Part shown: piece by piece, positions 1 through 11,242 of the stretch | Position numbering within the stretch: position 1 is the first letter of the stretch | How the letters are laid out: each line of letters opens with the position of its first letter | Assembly: GCF_020382885.2 (NCBI RefSeq) | Contig: NC_058496.1 | Coordinates: forward strand, 7,556,501 to 7,620,500 | Reading direction: 5' to 3' | From: Scatophagus argus | Taxonomy: Eukaryota; Chordata; Actinopteri; Scatophagidae | DNA length: 64,000 nucleotides | Notes under the pieces: generated by a model | What the model was told of the DNA's origin: nothing | Databases searched by the model: none | Seen by the model: the letters and a program-made list of their open reading frames with translations, nothing else | Position numbers and translations under genes: made by a program

Positions 1-472
1 ACTGAGTGAGTTCAATGACTTTATGGCTCTTCTCTACTTGCACTACCTTTACAGTAGGTTTTAGTTTTTAGTGTTATCCCATAGGCTTAATATGGTCCCT
101 CTGCATCTCACTTTAAGATAGCCTGTACAGAGCGGGAAGTTTTACTGTTGTAAACCTCTCAGTGCTTTCTGCTGGGCAAACTAGTTTCTACTACTGTTTC
201 CATATGAATGCAAATATATTCTTAATATTTCTGTACCGCCTTGTCTTGTTACTAATAAGCAAACATGCACTGATGATCCATGTGCAAAGGAGAGGAAAAT
301 TTTGTTTTATTGTATTTCACTGTGAGCCGTCCCTTAAAGATGAGAACATTGGTGTAATATGGCATCCAACTGCTTATTCACCTCCTTGTGCACTGAGTGC
401 ATGAGTTTGTGCACTTGTTGCACTGTGGAAAAGATTGGGATGCGATTGTGGATGAGATTTTCTTTTTCTTAC

Positions 473-3400
473 TGTCCGTTTTCCAAATCTTTAACATGAC
501 AGACGGAGGCCTCCACATAGTCCCGTGGTTTGTGGTAGAGGGGGAGCGGCGTGGAGTCGTCATCAGAGCCATGTCCCAGGGCCCCATTAGGTCTGCAGTC
601 AGCAAAGGGACTGGCTTTGCCATTAGGTGACAGCCCGTCCATCTCTTTTTCTTTTTCCAGGAGGGAGAGTTCCACTTTGACTTCAACTGCACAACACAGA
701 CATATCTCACTTAGAAAACTTCTGAGAGCACATGACTGAACCCAAGCAAGCAATCACATAAAGAATGTAAAGTAAAATGATGCTGTCAGGCTTTAAAATT
801 TAAATCTGATTAAGTAACACTGGCAGATTGCCGATACTATCAATCATCAGTGATTTCTGATTTTGTTTCTGTACGCATTTCCTCTGTCATTTTATCATTA
901 TCCTTCTCCACTGCTTTAGAAGAGTAATTTGCCTTTCAGCTGGTAGAAACCTCACCAGCTTTGGAACAAATTGAATCTGACATCTTCACAACTGAAACAA
1001 AGGGAAGCAGGAGAAGAGAGACGTTTGTAAGGGCAAAACTTTCTCTTTTCCATACCTCCTGGGAGCAGAATTGCGGGTATCATTCAATTATTTAATGTAA
1101 AATTCAGATTTTCTAAATACTGTTAAAAAAACACCCCACCACACATGTATTTTAAACAGCAGTAATTAAGCTGTCATTCAAAGCACAGGAACCCTCCCAC
1201 GCAGAGCAGTGCCAGTCATACCAGATTTACCAGCCATATGGAAAATTCACAGGCAGCTCAACATGTTGCCACTAAATTTAAAACAAATCACTCTCTGGTC
1301 TCAATCCGTCTGTATCTAAATTAATACACTGAAATCAGAAAATTTTGACAGGATAATATTGCCTTGATTAAGATTTATGATAAGAGATTTACATTAAGAA
1401 AACTGACACAAACATCATTTGAAAGCTGTTTAAGTATAAGCTTAAAGCAACATTTTTAGTTTAGCTGCTTTCCTTGAGAGACAGTTAAGAAAACAGACTG
1501 AGGAACATGCTTAGCATGTTCTGGGAGACATTCAGTCTTCTTCGATGACGTGTGATGCTCTGCTGCTTGCTTTGTATTTTTGAACATTAACAAACGGTTG
1601 TGTAACTCCCTCTATGCACTGCAGCAGGCTTTATCTGTTCGGCTGGAAAAATGTGCTGATCATCCGGTTCTTACACAGTAATCTGGCTGGAATTTTCTCC
1701 TGCTGAGCAAGTCTTAATTAAAATCAATGGAAAATCATAATAGTGAGTGCAATCGCAGGAGAAAAGAAAGAGAAAGCTTTCCACAGCCAAAGAGAATCTC
1801 TGGATGTCTGCTGCTAAATTGCCACACTAATGCTTCTGCTATTGCTGCTATTTGGTTCAGTACCAAAACATTTTCTGTGATGCTTTCATTTTAATTTTGT
1901 CTGAGGTTTGTCTTTTTTTTTTGTTGTTGATGTGAATGAGTGCAGGGTGTTTAGATTGTTATGTATCATTTCACAGCATTGGTAACCTTTCTCCATTTCT
2001 TCACATGCTGATGAAAATGAAGGAAACAGTGTGTTATGTCTACAAGCTCCTCCGCCTTCCTCCCTCGTAGATCCTGTCATGGTGCCAATTCACTCCCACT
2101 TACACTTCAGTGTATAACTTAACTTGTATTGTATATTCAGAGGGAGTTGTGGTCATTTATACTTCACACTTTAGTTGTGGATGTCAAAATGGGCTGCTTT
2201 TATATTCTTCATGAAAAGTTAAACAAACTTATATCATCTTTTATCAGTCCAAAGCTTTCAAACAATCCTTTGAACATGCAAGTGATTTCAGATCTTTATC
2301 TCATAGATAGATGTTGGAGGAACTTTTTCAGTTTATGACTGCAGATGTGGCTTCCTAATATTGCAGTGTTGCTCCCTGATTTAGCCACAAAATCATGGTG
2401 TCACAACTGGTCTGGATCTCCGCTTTAATGATAAGAACATTCATATTAAATCTCACTTTGATTCAATTTACTGCTGCTCTGCCCTGCTTTTCCCTGATTA
2501 AAAAACATTAAGTTATAAAGACATCAGGTGCGATTTATTATAATTAACTTTAATACAAGGTTTGCTTTATTTTCGAATAAGTTAAGTTCTGTTGACAGCA
2601 GCTCCCCCAGAAAAGATGACAAAGATGTATGAATCTGAATCTTTTCCAGCTGGATAAAAGACTTCAGGCAGCTTCATGTTTGAGATGTCATTGGATTGTT
2701 AGTAGCTAGAGATCACACCGTGATAGACATCAACAAATAAGTACTCAGAGGCCTGACAATCAGCAGCGGCTCTTCAGTTATGTATGCAGACGATTTCACC
2801 TTCACATCATGTAGCCTGTTGAACAGATTATTTGATCACAAATTCTGCAAATGAGTTTCTCATGCAGTAAAGCATGGTGGATAATCTCCTAGTCATGCTA
2901 ACACTGAAACTGGTACACAACACGCGACGCCATATTTGGTTATTCATGTCTCAGTATGTAATCCTCTTGACCAAAGATGCCACGGAGATGATTAAAATTC
3001 CTCCCACATGAAGCACTACGGTGCAAACAGAGGAGGTTGGAGATGAGAGGACATGTATAACAGGATTTGGAGGTTGCTTTGAAAACTATCCAAACTGAAC
3101 AAAGTGTCCCTAAATATACATACATTTTTAAAAAACAAATTGTTAATTTTTACCACAACGCACCTCCATGTAAACAGTGCAATATTCAGAAATGTTTTGT
3201 TGATGATGGACAGTCTTCCCTGTATTGACCAACAAGTATTGCAACTAGACTCATAAGAAGAATCTTTTTTGTATTATAACTGAATTAAGTTTCATTTCCT
3301 GCTGCATACAACACTGCCAATTACAAGTAATCCTGCATAATATTTTATTGACTTTTCTAGCAGAATAATTATGTAATGTTATCATGTTATTGTTCTACAA

Positions 3401-4006
3401 ATGTCTGACCAAATGAATAACTCTTACATAAGATTAGATTAACAAAATGAGTTAATGAGGTTTCTTATCTAATCAATGCTAATAGTTAAGTTTCATGTAA
3501 TGGTTTAAACATGAGTTTGATTATGATATTCTAGTGATATTTTCATATTAAAAAGAGGGAATGTTCATATTAACATTTGGAGAAATATTTCATCTATATC
3601 ACTAAGCCTACTGGAGATACTACAAGTAGGATATTTCCTTAGGAGTGTGCAAAATAATATGAACACAAAATCTTAATCTTAAAAGTATTAACAGCACAAA
3701 CAAAATGATCACCTACTTATTAGAGGAGTTATAAACCTTTTTGAGTCCAATTTCAGTGATGATTTCATGTTATAATCTGTTGTATTGTACATAATACATC
3801 AGACTGTAAGATGCTTCTTTTATTTTGTCCTCTCCATGTAGGTGAGACCACTCCTGACGCACACCTGTTGTTCTACACCTGCTCAAGAGCTGTTACTGTG
3901 CTTGTCCATGTGTGTGTTCTGTCAAACTAAACTAAAATCCTCCTGACTGAGATAATTAGGAAACATGTTGGTTACCTGGTTTGGGTTTGGAGAAGCATCC
4001 TCCCAT
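473..4006 (-). CDS. aifm3: Apoptosis-inducing factor mitochondrion-associated 3, 5' coding exons (partial)
   Basis: Two coding exons are visible, read on the minus strand: 3976-4006 and 473-686, joined in frame; the gene continues beyond the left edge. Exon 1 encodes MGGCFSKPKP, matching the AIFM3 N-terminus, and its Gly2 and Cys4 could be lipidated (inference). Exon 2 encodes an acidic and serine-rich linker ending VEASVCHVKDLENGQ, the conserved lead-in to the Rieske iron-sulfur domain. The Rieske and FAD/NAD oxidoreductase parts are not in the window. Exon 1 ends CCAG|GTAACC, exon 2 follows an acceptor ending TGTGCAG, and its donor is ACA|GTAAGA. AIFM3 is a flavoprotein relative of AIFM1 reported to promote caspase-dependent apoptosis. 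The 3.3 kb between the exons is intron 1 and shows no other gene. Confidence 0.9.
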
Positions 4007-4216
4007 GGTGAGCCCAGGAATGAGGGACACCCAAGGAAAGAGGGAAGGAGGGAAGGAGGGAAGAAGGGATGGAGGGGGAAGGGGGGAGCCGAGGGAGGGG
4101 CTGTCAGATCCTCAGGCTGGGCTGCTTGGTCGGGAGGTAACGATAACACAAAACTGTGTGTATGAGAAAGTGCAGGTCCAGGTTGGCCATGGCACACGTC
4201 AGCTCCTCCACATAAT
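4007..4216 (-). other. Probable aifm3 5' untranslated part of first coding exon
   Basis: Reading leftward, a strong acceptor (pyrimidine tract then CTGTGCAG) ends just above 4216, and no donor is needed before the aifm3 ATG at 4006. The simplest model is one exon, 3976-4216, with 210 bases of leader. A short open frame inside it (YVEELTCAMANLDLHF...) ends before the aifm3 ATG; I do not recognise it and treat it as chance. Confidence 0.4.
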
Positions 4217-4517
4217 CTGCACAGACAGAAAGGGAGTGTCATCGTCAGCAGATCTGTGTCGCACTGCTCCACATGAGTGTAAAGTCTGACATTTTACACT
4301 GAGCTTTCATGAGATACGCCACACGGATGTTTGTTGTTCCTCAGGTGGTTGGAAAGACGCTCAAAAAGCCACTGTTTGTCTCCTTAGTTATTTTATGGTC
4401 CTAATCTAATCGGTCAAAGTCACTGACTGTGTTTTATTTATCGCAAAAAGTGGCTTTAGTTGCTCTGTAGTGTCTGCAGGAGCCAGACTGGCAAGGAAAA
4501 CTCGCTAGATTATTTTC

Positions 4518-4520
<3 letters not shown>

Positions 4521-4546
<26 letters not shown>
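4521..4546. repeat. (GT)n microsatellite
   Basis: GT dinucleotide run in the region upstream of aifm3. Confidence 0.85.
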
Positions 4547-4550
<4 letters not shown>

Positions 4551-5079
4551 AACATGTTATTGCCTGTAAAAAGGAAGCAATTGTGCTAATTAGGAACATT
4601 TCCACACACACTCTTACCTTTGTTCATGCATATTGCATGGAAACTGTTAAATATTAACAGCACTCCGACACCTATTAACTTTCTCGTCACACTGAGCCTT
4701 AAAGGGAAGCAGGGGCCCCTTGAGTTTCAAAATCCCCCTTGTTTTTTTGTTGCCACGTTTCCCTCACATTTCTGCCAGCTCTGGTATTTCGCCCTCTCAT
4801 GCAGTAGTTAGTTACTCACACGCTCACTGGCTGCTATGAATCTGAGCAGGACGCAGGATGGCAGGTGTATCACCCAACATGGTGTAATCCATCACCAAAT
4901 TATCCTTTTGAGGTACAACCAAAAGGACTGCTTGATATTCTGAGCACATCTTAATGTCCTTGAACTTCAGTGTTGAATGGAGCACTGCTTTGAAAAAGTT
5001 CCTAAGAACAAATGAGCAATGGAAAGATCTCCTCTGACTGGCCACAACTCAGCAGCTGAGATTGAGTTGTTGTATCTGT

Positions 5080-5225
5080 ACTTTTACCAGCACTCAAGTA
5101 GTGCAACCTGCTTTGAATTTGTGTCACATGTACTGTTACTTCAATATATTCATTTTGTGTTACTTTACACTTTTGGTCCACTGCATTTCAGAGGAAAATA
5201 TTGAACTTTTTACTCCTCTACTGAA
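5080..5225. repeat. Possible teleost interspersed repeat fragment
   Basis: Phrases like TACTTTACACTTTTGGTCC and ACTTTTTACTCCTCTAC recall the same abundant fish repeat seen near 26.3 kb, in the opposite orientation. Only a partial, diverged copy is present. Confidence 0.3.
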
Positions 5226-7253
5226 GCCTCTTTTTGGACTGTATTTCTGCATCTCTGCCAAACATTTTCTTGCATTCAGCTAACAGCCACACAGCAGAGC
5301 CTTTGATGTTGTGAGTTTCTCTAAATACAAAGAGCATCATATCAAGTCACTCCCTAAAGAGAGAGAGATGCCTCATCGCAAGACTTCTCCCTCACATGTT
5401 GCCCCTTTAATAATTTGCCACCACTGAAATTTTGATGAACGGCAAATTGGATCGCAAAGGGCTGCCATCCTGGAGTTCCAGCAAGCCCAAGATACTTTGT
5501 GCAAAACTAAAGTAGGTTAAGCAGATTTGGTCCTCACAACATATGACGCAGATCCCGCTCTCTCACGGTTGGGCCTGTCCCCAAGCAGTGCTAATAATCC
5601 TGCCTGCAAACAAGCTGTCAGTTTTGCTCACTTCCCTACAAATGTAATACCTGTTACTGGAATGCTGCAGGGGAGAACTGGTGAAATGCAGCTCGTAGTC
5701 GGTGGTGAGGACTGGAAATGAGTGGAAAAAAGAAGGAATGTTGAGCAGCAAAGTGCCTGCGCTCTGAGGCTCACATCCGTCATTCAAAACTTAAACTTAA
5801 AACAGTGATGTGACGGACACACCACATGAGGGCACTCATCAAAAAGACAACATTACATTTCTAGAAAGAACCCCTCCTCCACGCCGGTAACGAACCTGAT
5901 GCTCACCAATGAACAGCAGCAGCAGAAGAACAGAAGCTGTAACATCCACGTGTGGTGAAAACTGTTAATTTCGTGTCACTTTGCAGCATTCCTTGTCCCT
6001 GGACTTGCAGAAAGTTCAGAATAAAAGAAGAGCTGCTGGTTCAGTCACTCCTTCACCTGAAACAATCCAAACTGTGGTCTCTGTTTTATTTAAATGCTTG
6101 CTTGGCAGGTATGTCAGCATGTAGTTAAAGATTAGGGCTCTCTGATCCTCAGCTGATAAAGGACAAGAACTCACCACAACCTAACCGCGCTCTTAATATT
6201 TGACCACACCTCTGCAGAAGTTTGCATGTTTTCCCGGTTTGTGAAATAACAAGATAAGCCGGAGGATTCGTCCCCTGATTGCGTAAACCAGCCATTGAGC
6301 AAAAGTGCTCTCTCTCATCAGCCTCTTTGTGGTTATCCATTTTGTTTGCCGTCAGCTTAAAGAAGCATTTGTTGTGAGGGCAAGACGGTGGAATTGTTTT
6401 AATCTTTGATCTTTATAGCATTTCTGCATTGCTTAGTTTGATTGTTGGAGAAATGTTACAGACCACATTTGAAGTTGCATTTATGCACCCTCATGAATTG
6501 AGTTAACAAGATGTCCCTGAAAATGCCAAGAAGCTTTCGACTGACTTCTATTTACTCCATTGCCTACGTATCTTAACTATAAAAGAATAAAGAGTGGATT
6601 ACAGTTAATCACAATCCCCATTAAGAAGCTCTAATACGTGACACAATTAGACATTGTGAGCATGTTCATTCACACTATTCTTGACCAAGTTTGTCCGGAT
6701 GTTTGTATTGTTTGCGCGTAGATAAGAGGCAGTGGTAGTGGTTGTTACCATGTTTCAGGCAGGATGCCAAGAGCTTCATAGCGGCCCATGCAGGATGCCA
6801 TTGACAGTGTGTATACTGTCTGTGTTAATAACCGCAAAGGATTGAACCTAATGTTGATTTTGTCATTAACAAGCTTCAGAGGCCACACAGCTAAGCTTTT
6901 AATGGAATTCAAAAACAAACCACTGGTGTTTGTCGTAATATATAGATGCCACGTGGCTCTTGAAAACAAAGATTATACCACATTGTTCACTGTGCCACTT
7001 AAAGCAGAAAAATCTTGCTTTCAAAAGTTGGCCCAAACTTTACATTGTCTTTGTTATATTCTGTAAATGTAATAATCTGATTAAAATTGGCACCACAAAC
7101 TTCTATTGGGTTATTTAGGCTGCTTCTTGGAGCCATAACCTCTCCATGATGTCATGGAAAACTAGAATTGTGGTTTACAGAGGGGGTTTACACCCCCACG
7201 AAGGAGCTGTGCTTCCATATAACAATTCTGCTATTGACAAGTTTCTCAGTCTG

Positions 7254-7286
7254 CACACACACACACACACACACACATACACACAA
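7254..7286. repeat. (CA)n microsatellite
   Basis: CA dinucleotide run interrupted by one TA. Confidence 0.85.
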
Positions 7287-7658
7287 GTAAGTAGCTGTAA
7301 ACACCTAACAGAAACAAAGAGAATGTGAACTGTACTGTGTGAGTCACTGATGTGCTAATTGTTAAAAACTGGCCCTGTAGATGATTGTACGCTGCTCATA
7401 TTTTATGTGTGTAGCAGAACTGATCCATAAATTCAAATCTACTGTGTGGCTCTGTGTATTGTGATTTCAGTTTCATACACTGCACCACAGGACATCCAGA
7501 GTATCTGGATCACAGAGCAAACAACTTCCATACAAGTACTCTTTGTGCCCATAGTGTACAGACAAAATCCATCACATAAACACATCACATAAATCACATC
7601 GGGAGCTGACAAAACAGAGTTGAGTTTCCCTGACTGTAAAAGCAATAAATCAGCTTAC

Positions 7659-7869
7659 CGGCATACATGGAGCAGGTGCACCAAGATCCTGTCAAACTCC
7701 CTAACGCTCAGCTTCCCCTGCGGAGCTCGGAAGCATATTAGCACACGAGTGTCTTCAACAGTCCTGTCCCTCTCAGGGATTGACTCTGTCCACTGGAGTA
7801 TTCCCAGTCTGTGTGTCCCTCTGTGCCCTCCTCCGCTCTCCTCTTCTGCCTCTTGATGCAGCAGTGGCT
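7659..7869 (-). other. Candidate upstream (untranslated) exon
   Basis: This 211-base segment is bounded on the minus strand by a TC-rich acceptor ending CTCTAG and a good donor, CCG|GTAAGC. It is open in one frame throughout but matches no family I know. Its position and strand would suit a 5' untranslated exon of aifm3, whose ATG lies 3.7 kb downstream. It could equally be chance, because the acceptor tract is the (GA)n microsatellite read on the other strand. Confidence 0.25.
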
Positions 7870-7871
7870 CT

Positions 7872-7946
7872 AGAGAGAGAGAGAGAGAGAGAGAGAGTAA
7901 GTGTGTGAATGTTTGTGCTCTGCCCCTCGTAAAGCCCCCCCCCCCC

Positions 7947-7985
<39 letters not shown>
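7872..7985. repeat. (GA)n, poly-C and (CA)n cluster
   Basis: A GA run (7872-7897) is followed by a 12-base C run (7935-7946) and a CA run (7948-7985). Read on the minus strand the GA run forms the pyrimidine tract of the candidate exon at 7659-7869. Confidence 0.9.
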
Positions 7986-7987
<2 letters not shown>

Positions 7988-8193
7988 TCCAGCGGCGGAG
8001 ACTGAGCCGACCGGTCGTGGGAGTTGCTCTCTTTCCTTTGTCAAGCCTGCAAATGCAGCACGGAGGACCTTTGCCAGTTTCTCAGCTGTATGCAGTATTG
8101 ATGGAGTTGCTGAGGGGATGCTAACACAGCATGAATGCTCACCGTTCCCCCTGCACTCGTCCTCCCACCCCTCCCCTCCTCTCTTTCCCAAAC

Positions 8194-8230
8194 ACTCTCT
8201 CTCTCTCTGTCTCTCTCTGTCTCTCTCTCA
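8194..8230. repeat. (TC)n microsatellite
   Basis: TC dinucleotide run with two TG interruptions. Confidence 0.85.
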
Positions 8231-8525
8231 GACCCTCTCAGCCTCGCCTTCAGATGTCAAAGACCTGACTTGCCAGTTAAGCCTGATCAAACACTTGCTG
8301 CCCTCCCCACTGCACTGCCTGGTTTGACTGCCCACTTATCACGCTGCCTCCTTACTGTGCATGCATTGTGCTGCATGTCTGTACTGCTGCAGGAGGAGTC
8401 TCAGCTATTGTTAAATCTTACCAGCATGTCCCTGATTTTGTTTATAGTGACCACCAGGAGACATAAAAGAACAAACTATTCTTCAGACAGCTTCACACTG
8501 TGAACACTGAAACAGCTCATACAGT

Positions 8526-8561
8526 ATGTGTGTGTGTGTGTATGTGTGTGTGTGTGTGTGT
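8526..8561. repeat. (GT)n microsatellite
   Basis: GT dinucleotide run with one TA interruption. Confidence 0.85.
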
Positions 8562-9070
8562 ACATCACAAGGAGAAAGAGTGAAAGTGCAGTTGGTGCAG
8601 TAAATCTCAGCTGTGGAGGTGGGGGTGGGTGGTGGTGCAGGATTAAAAACGTATACTGAGTCCTATAGAAATGAGTTCCTAAGATATTTCCATTCCTTTT
8701 GCTGCCACTGTGGGAGGAACTGCGCCTCCCCTTTAAATAAGTGCTGGGACAAGGTCATTCACCTGATAATCATCCATGTTCAGATTCTATGGAAATAATG
8801 ACAGCACTGACACAGGGTGGTGATCAGGGTTAGCCAGCCTTACATTGCTTTTAGAATGCTAATGTCTGCAAATGAAAAACTGGACTTGCGAGAGGCTTTC
8901 ACTGTATTCTTAATGCGTGCTGACACCTGGCATGTGCACGTGTACTCTAGTGTCAGTGTGTTTGTGTTGCTCTCTGTGTGTGCTCAGGCACATGTGAAAG
9001 CATGTCTGAGTGGAGGCCAGGGGTGGGCTGTGTGCACATGTACAACAAGATGACTGATCAGGCTGGTCAG

Positions 9071-9071
<1 letters not shown>

Positions 9072-9125
<54 letters not shown>
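9072..9125. repeat. Long (GT)n microsatellite
   Basis: About 27 uninterrupted GT units, followed by a G-rich tract. Confidence 0.9.
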
Positions 9126-9126
<1 letters not shown>

Positions 9127-9198
9127 TGGTGGGGGGGTGTCTTACATTGCCGATACATCACTCAGTTTAAGTGAATTACAAGCTCTCTTCTGCAGGGG

Positions 9199-9228
9199 CC
9201 AGAGAGAGAGGGAGAGAGAGAGAGAGAG
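9199..9228. repeat. (GA)n microsatellite
   Basis: GA dinucleotide run with one GG interruption. Confidence 0.85.
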
Positions 9229-10585
9229 CTGCAGCATCCAAAAACCCAGATTAAGAGAGGCGAGAGAAGTGAATGAATCATTCATGAGCTAAACTATCAA
9301 ATCATAGCCTGCCAAAATATTAATGTCAGCTGTTATTAGTTTGGATTCAGTCTGACGGTTAATTAGATCGGTTTGGCAAAAGCACAAGTTAAACACAACC
9401 TAGACTCAGTGAGATTTGATACAAACTGATCTCAGTAATTTATTCTGCGGTACTTTGTGATTTGTTGTGATAATGGAGAAATTCACAAAAAGAAAGGTTC
9501 AAATCACTTCTAATCATCAGAATATACAGCAGTAGGCCAAAGCCAAATAATGTATTAAGGACTAAGTGGAGCTGATGGTGCCAAGTCCCTCCCCGAAACG
9601 AAATTTAACACAGAGGAGCTGCAGCACTGGAATGCAACTATTCGCTCCTTCCCAGACAGGAGGCTCAGAGACCCTGTGCACCACTAATGTTGGACATTTT
9701 CATGCTTATTCAGAGTTCTTATTAGTAACAGACAGGTTGTGTGTGGACTGCATGGCAGCTGTTTGGCTGCACATCTTTATGTGCTTTTATTGAGGACTAA
9801 ATTTGGGTTACTGTTGTTTTTCCTTCCAATTATGTCATTGCTTTCTTTCCCTAACACATTTATTTACAAGCTACAATGGGTTTATTCACATTTTGCTCTG
9901 CAAACTAACCTAAAAAATCAAATCAGCTCAAGGAATCGTGTCAAATGCAATTCTAAATCATAAGCATGTTGAAACATGGAACTGAAAACAATTGCATGTG
10001 TGATCATTTCTATATACACATAAAAAACAGTGTTTCCCATCTGAAGCCTTTTATAGAGCATGACTGATGCAGAGTCTGGTCCATCAGTCTCTGGTGACCA
10101 GAGACTTTTCAAAGCATCAGAGAACAATAGAAACCAAAATTTGTCAAGTGTCAGCACCTTGTGTCTGCATGTGTCACGGTATTTCTAATCTTATTCTGAG
10201 AAGGGCTTTGTGCACAGTAGGTGCATGTCTACTGGTAAATAAAGTCTTCCGATCCCTTTAGAACTTTAAAAGAACAACCAGCTGCTTGTATACGCACATT
10301 AAGAGTCTGTGAAAACAATATCTCTATTCACCAGAGATGCAGAGTACAGGAAGGTGTTTGGTACATTCAGAAACAATTTGAACAATTTGTATTTGAACAA
10401 ATAAAACATACAACAGCCAATTTTTGATGTACTTCAGTCAAAAACGTTATTCTTGATGGGGTCGCACAAACAGTCACTGAAGCACGTCACAAAGCATTTC
10501 AATATCTCATCGCACAAGTGTACGAGCTGACAGGCCTCCATATGAAGTATATGAATGTGCAGGTGACATGTTGACAATAAGAAAT

Positions 10586-11242
10586 CTATAACACCTCTGT
10601 CTTCAGGTAGCTCTTTGTCCTGTGCTTCCACTGTGGGCTGTTTGGCACACTTGGCGGCCTCTGGTCAAAGTCCCCCATGCACACAGCTACAAAGAAGAGA
10701 GTCCCTCCGATGACCAGAGCCAAACCGCCAAACCATCCAGAGAACATTGCTTCTCCGTACTCCCAGCGTGGCATCACGTCAGGAAAACCCTCGTCCCAGA
10801 ACTCTGCCACAGTGGTGTAGGCCACGATTGAGACTGGAACCAGAGTGGTGAGACCTGACAACCAAGACAGCACCCCTCCAAGAATGAGGAACCGTCTCTT
10901 CAGGCCAGGCTGCCCCACACACATCTCGACGCCCTCCAGTCCAGGGAAGACAGCCAGCAGAGCCAAACCTCCGGTGCCTATAGACATTGACATTAGCACC
11001 CTGGAGATCTGCAAGTCCATTGGCAGCCCCAGGACAGACTCGTAGGCCTTACACTGAATTCCCACCTCCTCCGTGTAGAGGCAGGTGTGCCACAGTCCAG
11101 AGAACCAGTTCTCCACTTCGTTCAGGTCAGAGTTCATTGTCTTCCAGAATGGCAGGAAGGTGGTGATCAGAGAAGTGACCAAACCCCCAAACGTTACAAA
11201 AAGTGCAGTTCTTTGCATGACTTTGGTTGTTAGAAAAACCAT
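10586..11242 (-). CDS. cldn24: Claudin, CLDN22/CLDN24 type, single exon
   Basis: The predicted 218-residue protein is a four-pass tight-junction claudin. The family signature in the first extracellular loop is complete: W33, then G49-L50-W51, C54 and C64. Human CLDN22/24 is matched closely over LNEVENW, GLW, TEEVGIQC, LKRRFLILGG and SIVAYTTVAEFWDE. Transmembrane segments lie at about residues 8-30, 82-102, 117-140 and 165-190. The gene is one uninterrupted frame, as CLDN22 and CLDN24 are in mammals. I chose the ATG at 11242 (MVFLTTKV) because it matches the family start; an in-frame ATG at 11278 would add 12 unconserved residues. The C-terminus ends TEVL. It would act in the plasma membrane at cell contacts, controlling paracellular permeability. 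CLDN22 versus CLDN24 cannot be settled here, so the symbol is provisional. Confidence 0.9.
   Translation of the reverse strand: MVFLTTKVMQRTALFVTFGGLVTSLITTFLPFWKTMNSDLNEVENWFSGLWHTCLYTEEVGIQCKAYESVLGLPMDLQISRVLMSMSIGTGGLALLAVFPGLEGVEMCVGQPGLKRRFLILGGVLSWLSGLTTLVPVSIVAYTTVAEFWDEGFPDVMPRWEYGEAMFSGWFGGLALVIGGTLFFVAVCMGDFDQRPPSVPNSPQWKHRTKSYLKTEVL

Larger units (their letters stand above)
4217..10585. other. Gene-poor stretch upstream of aifm3, microsatellite-rich
   Basis: Apart from the candidate exon at 7659-7869, no coding exon could be supported on either strand. The region holds CA/GT, GA and TC simple repeats between 4.5 and 9.3 kb and a piece of teleost interspersed repeat near 5.1 kb. 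Open frames of 60-180 codons here are mostly simple-sequence translations. It should contain the aifm3 promoter and the claudin 3' untranslated region; on the minus strand AATAAA signals occur at 9881-9886 and 9859-9864. Confidence 0.5.

Noticed and set aside
3922-4272. Open frames through the AGG-rich patch
   Set aside because: They overlap the aifm3 first exon and its leader in other frames; their composition reflects the purine repeat.
7655-8191. 178-codon and overlapping frames around 7.7-8.5 kb
   Set aside because: Much of the translation is simple sequence (CVCVCV, SLSLSL, THTHTH). Only the splice-bounded part was kept, as a low-confidence exon.
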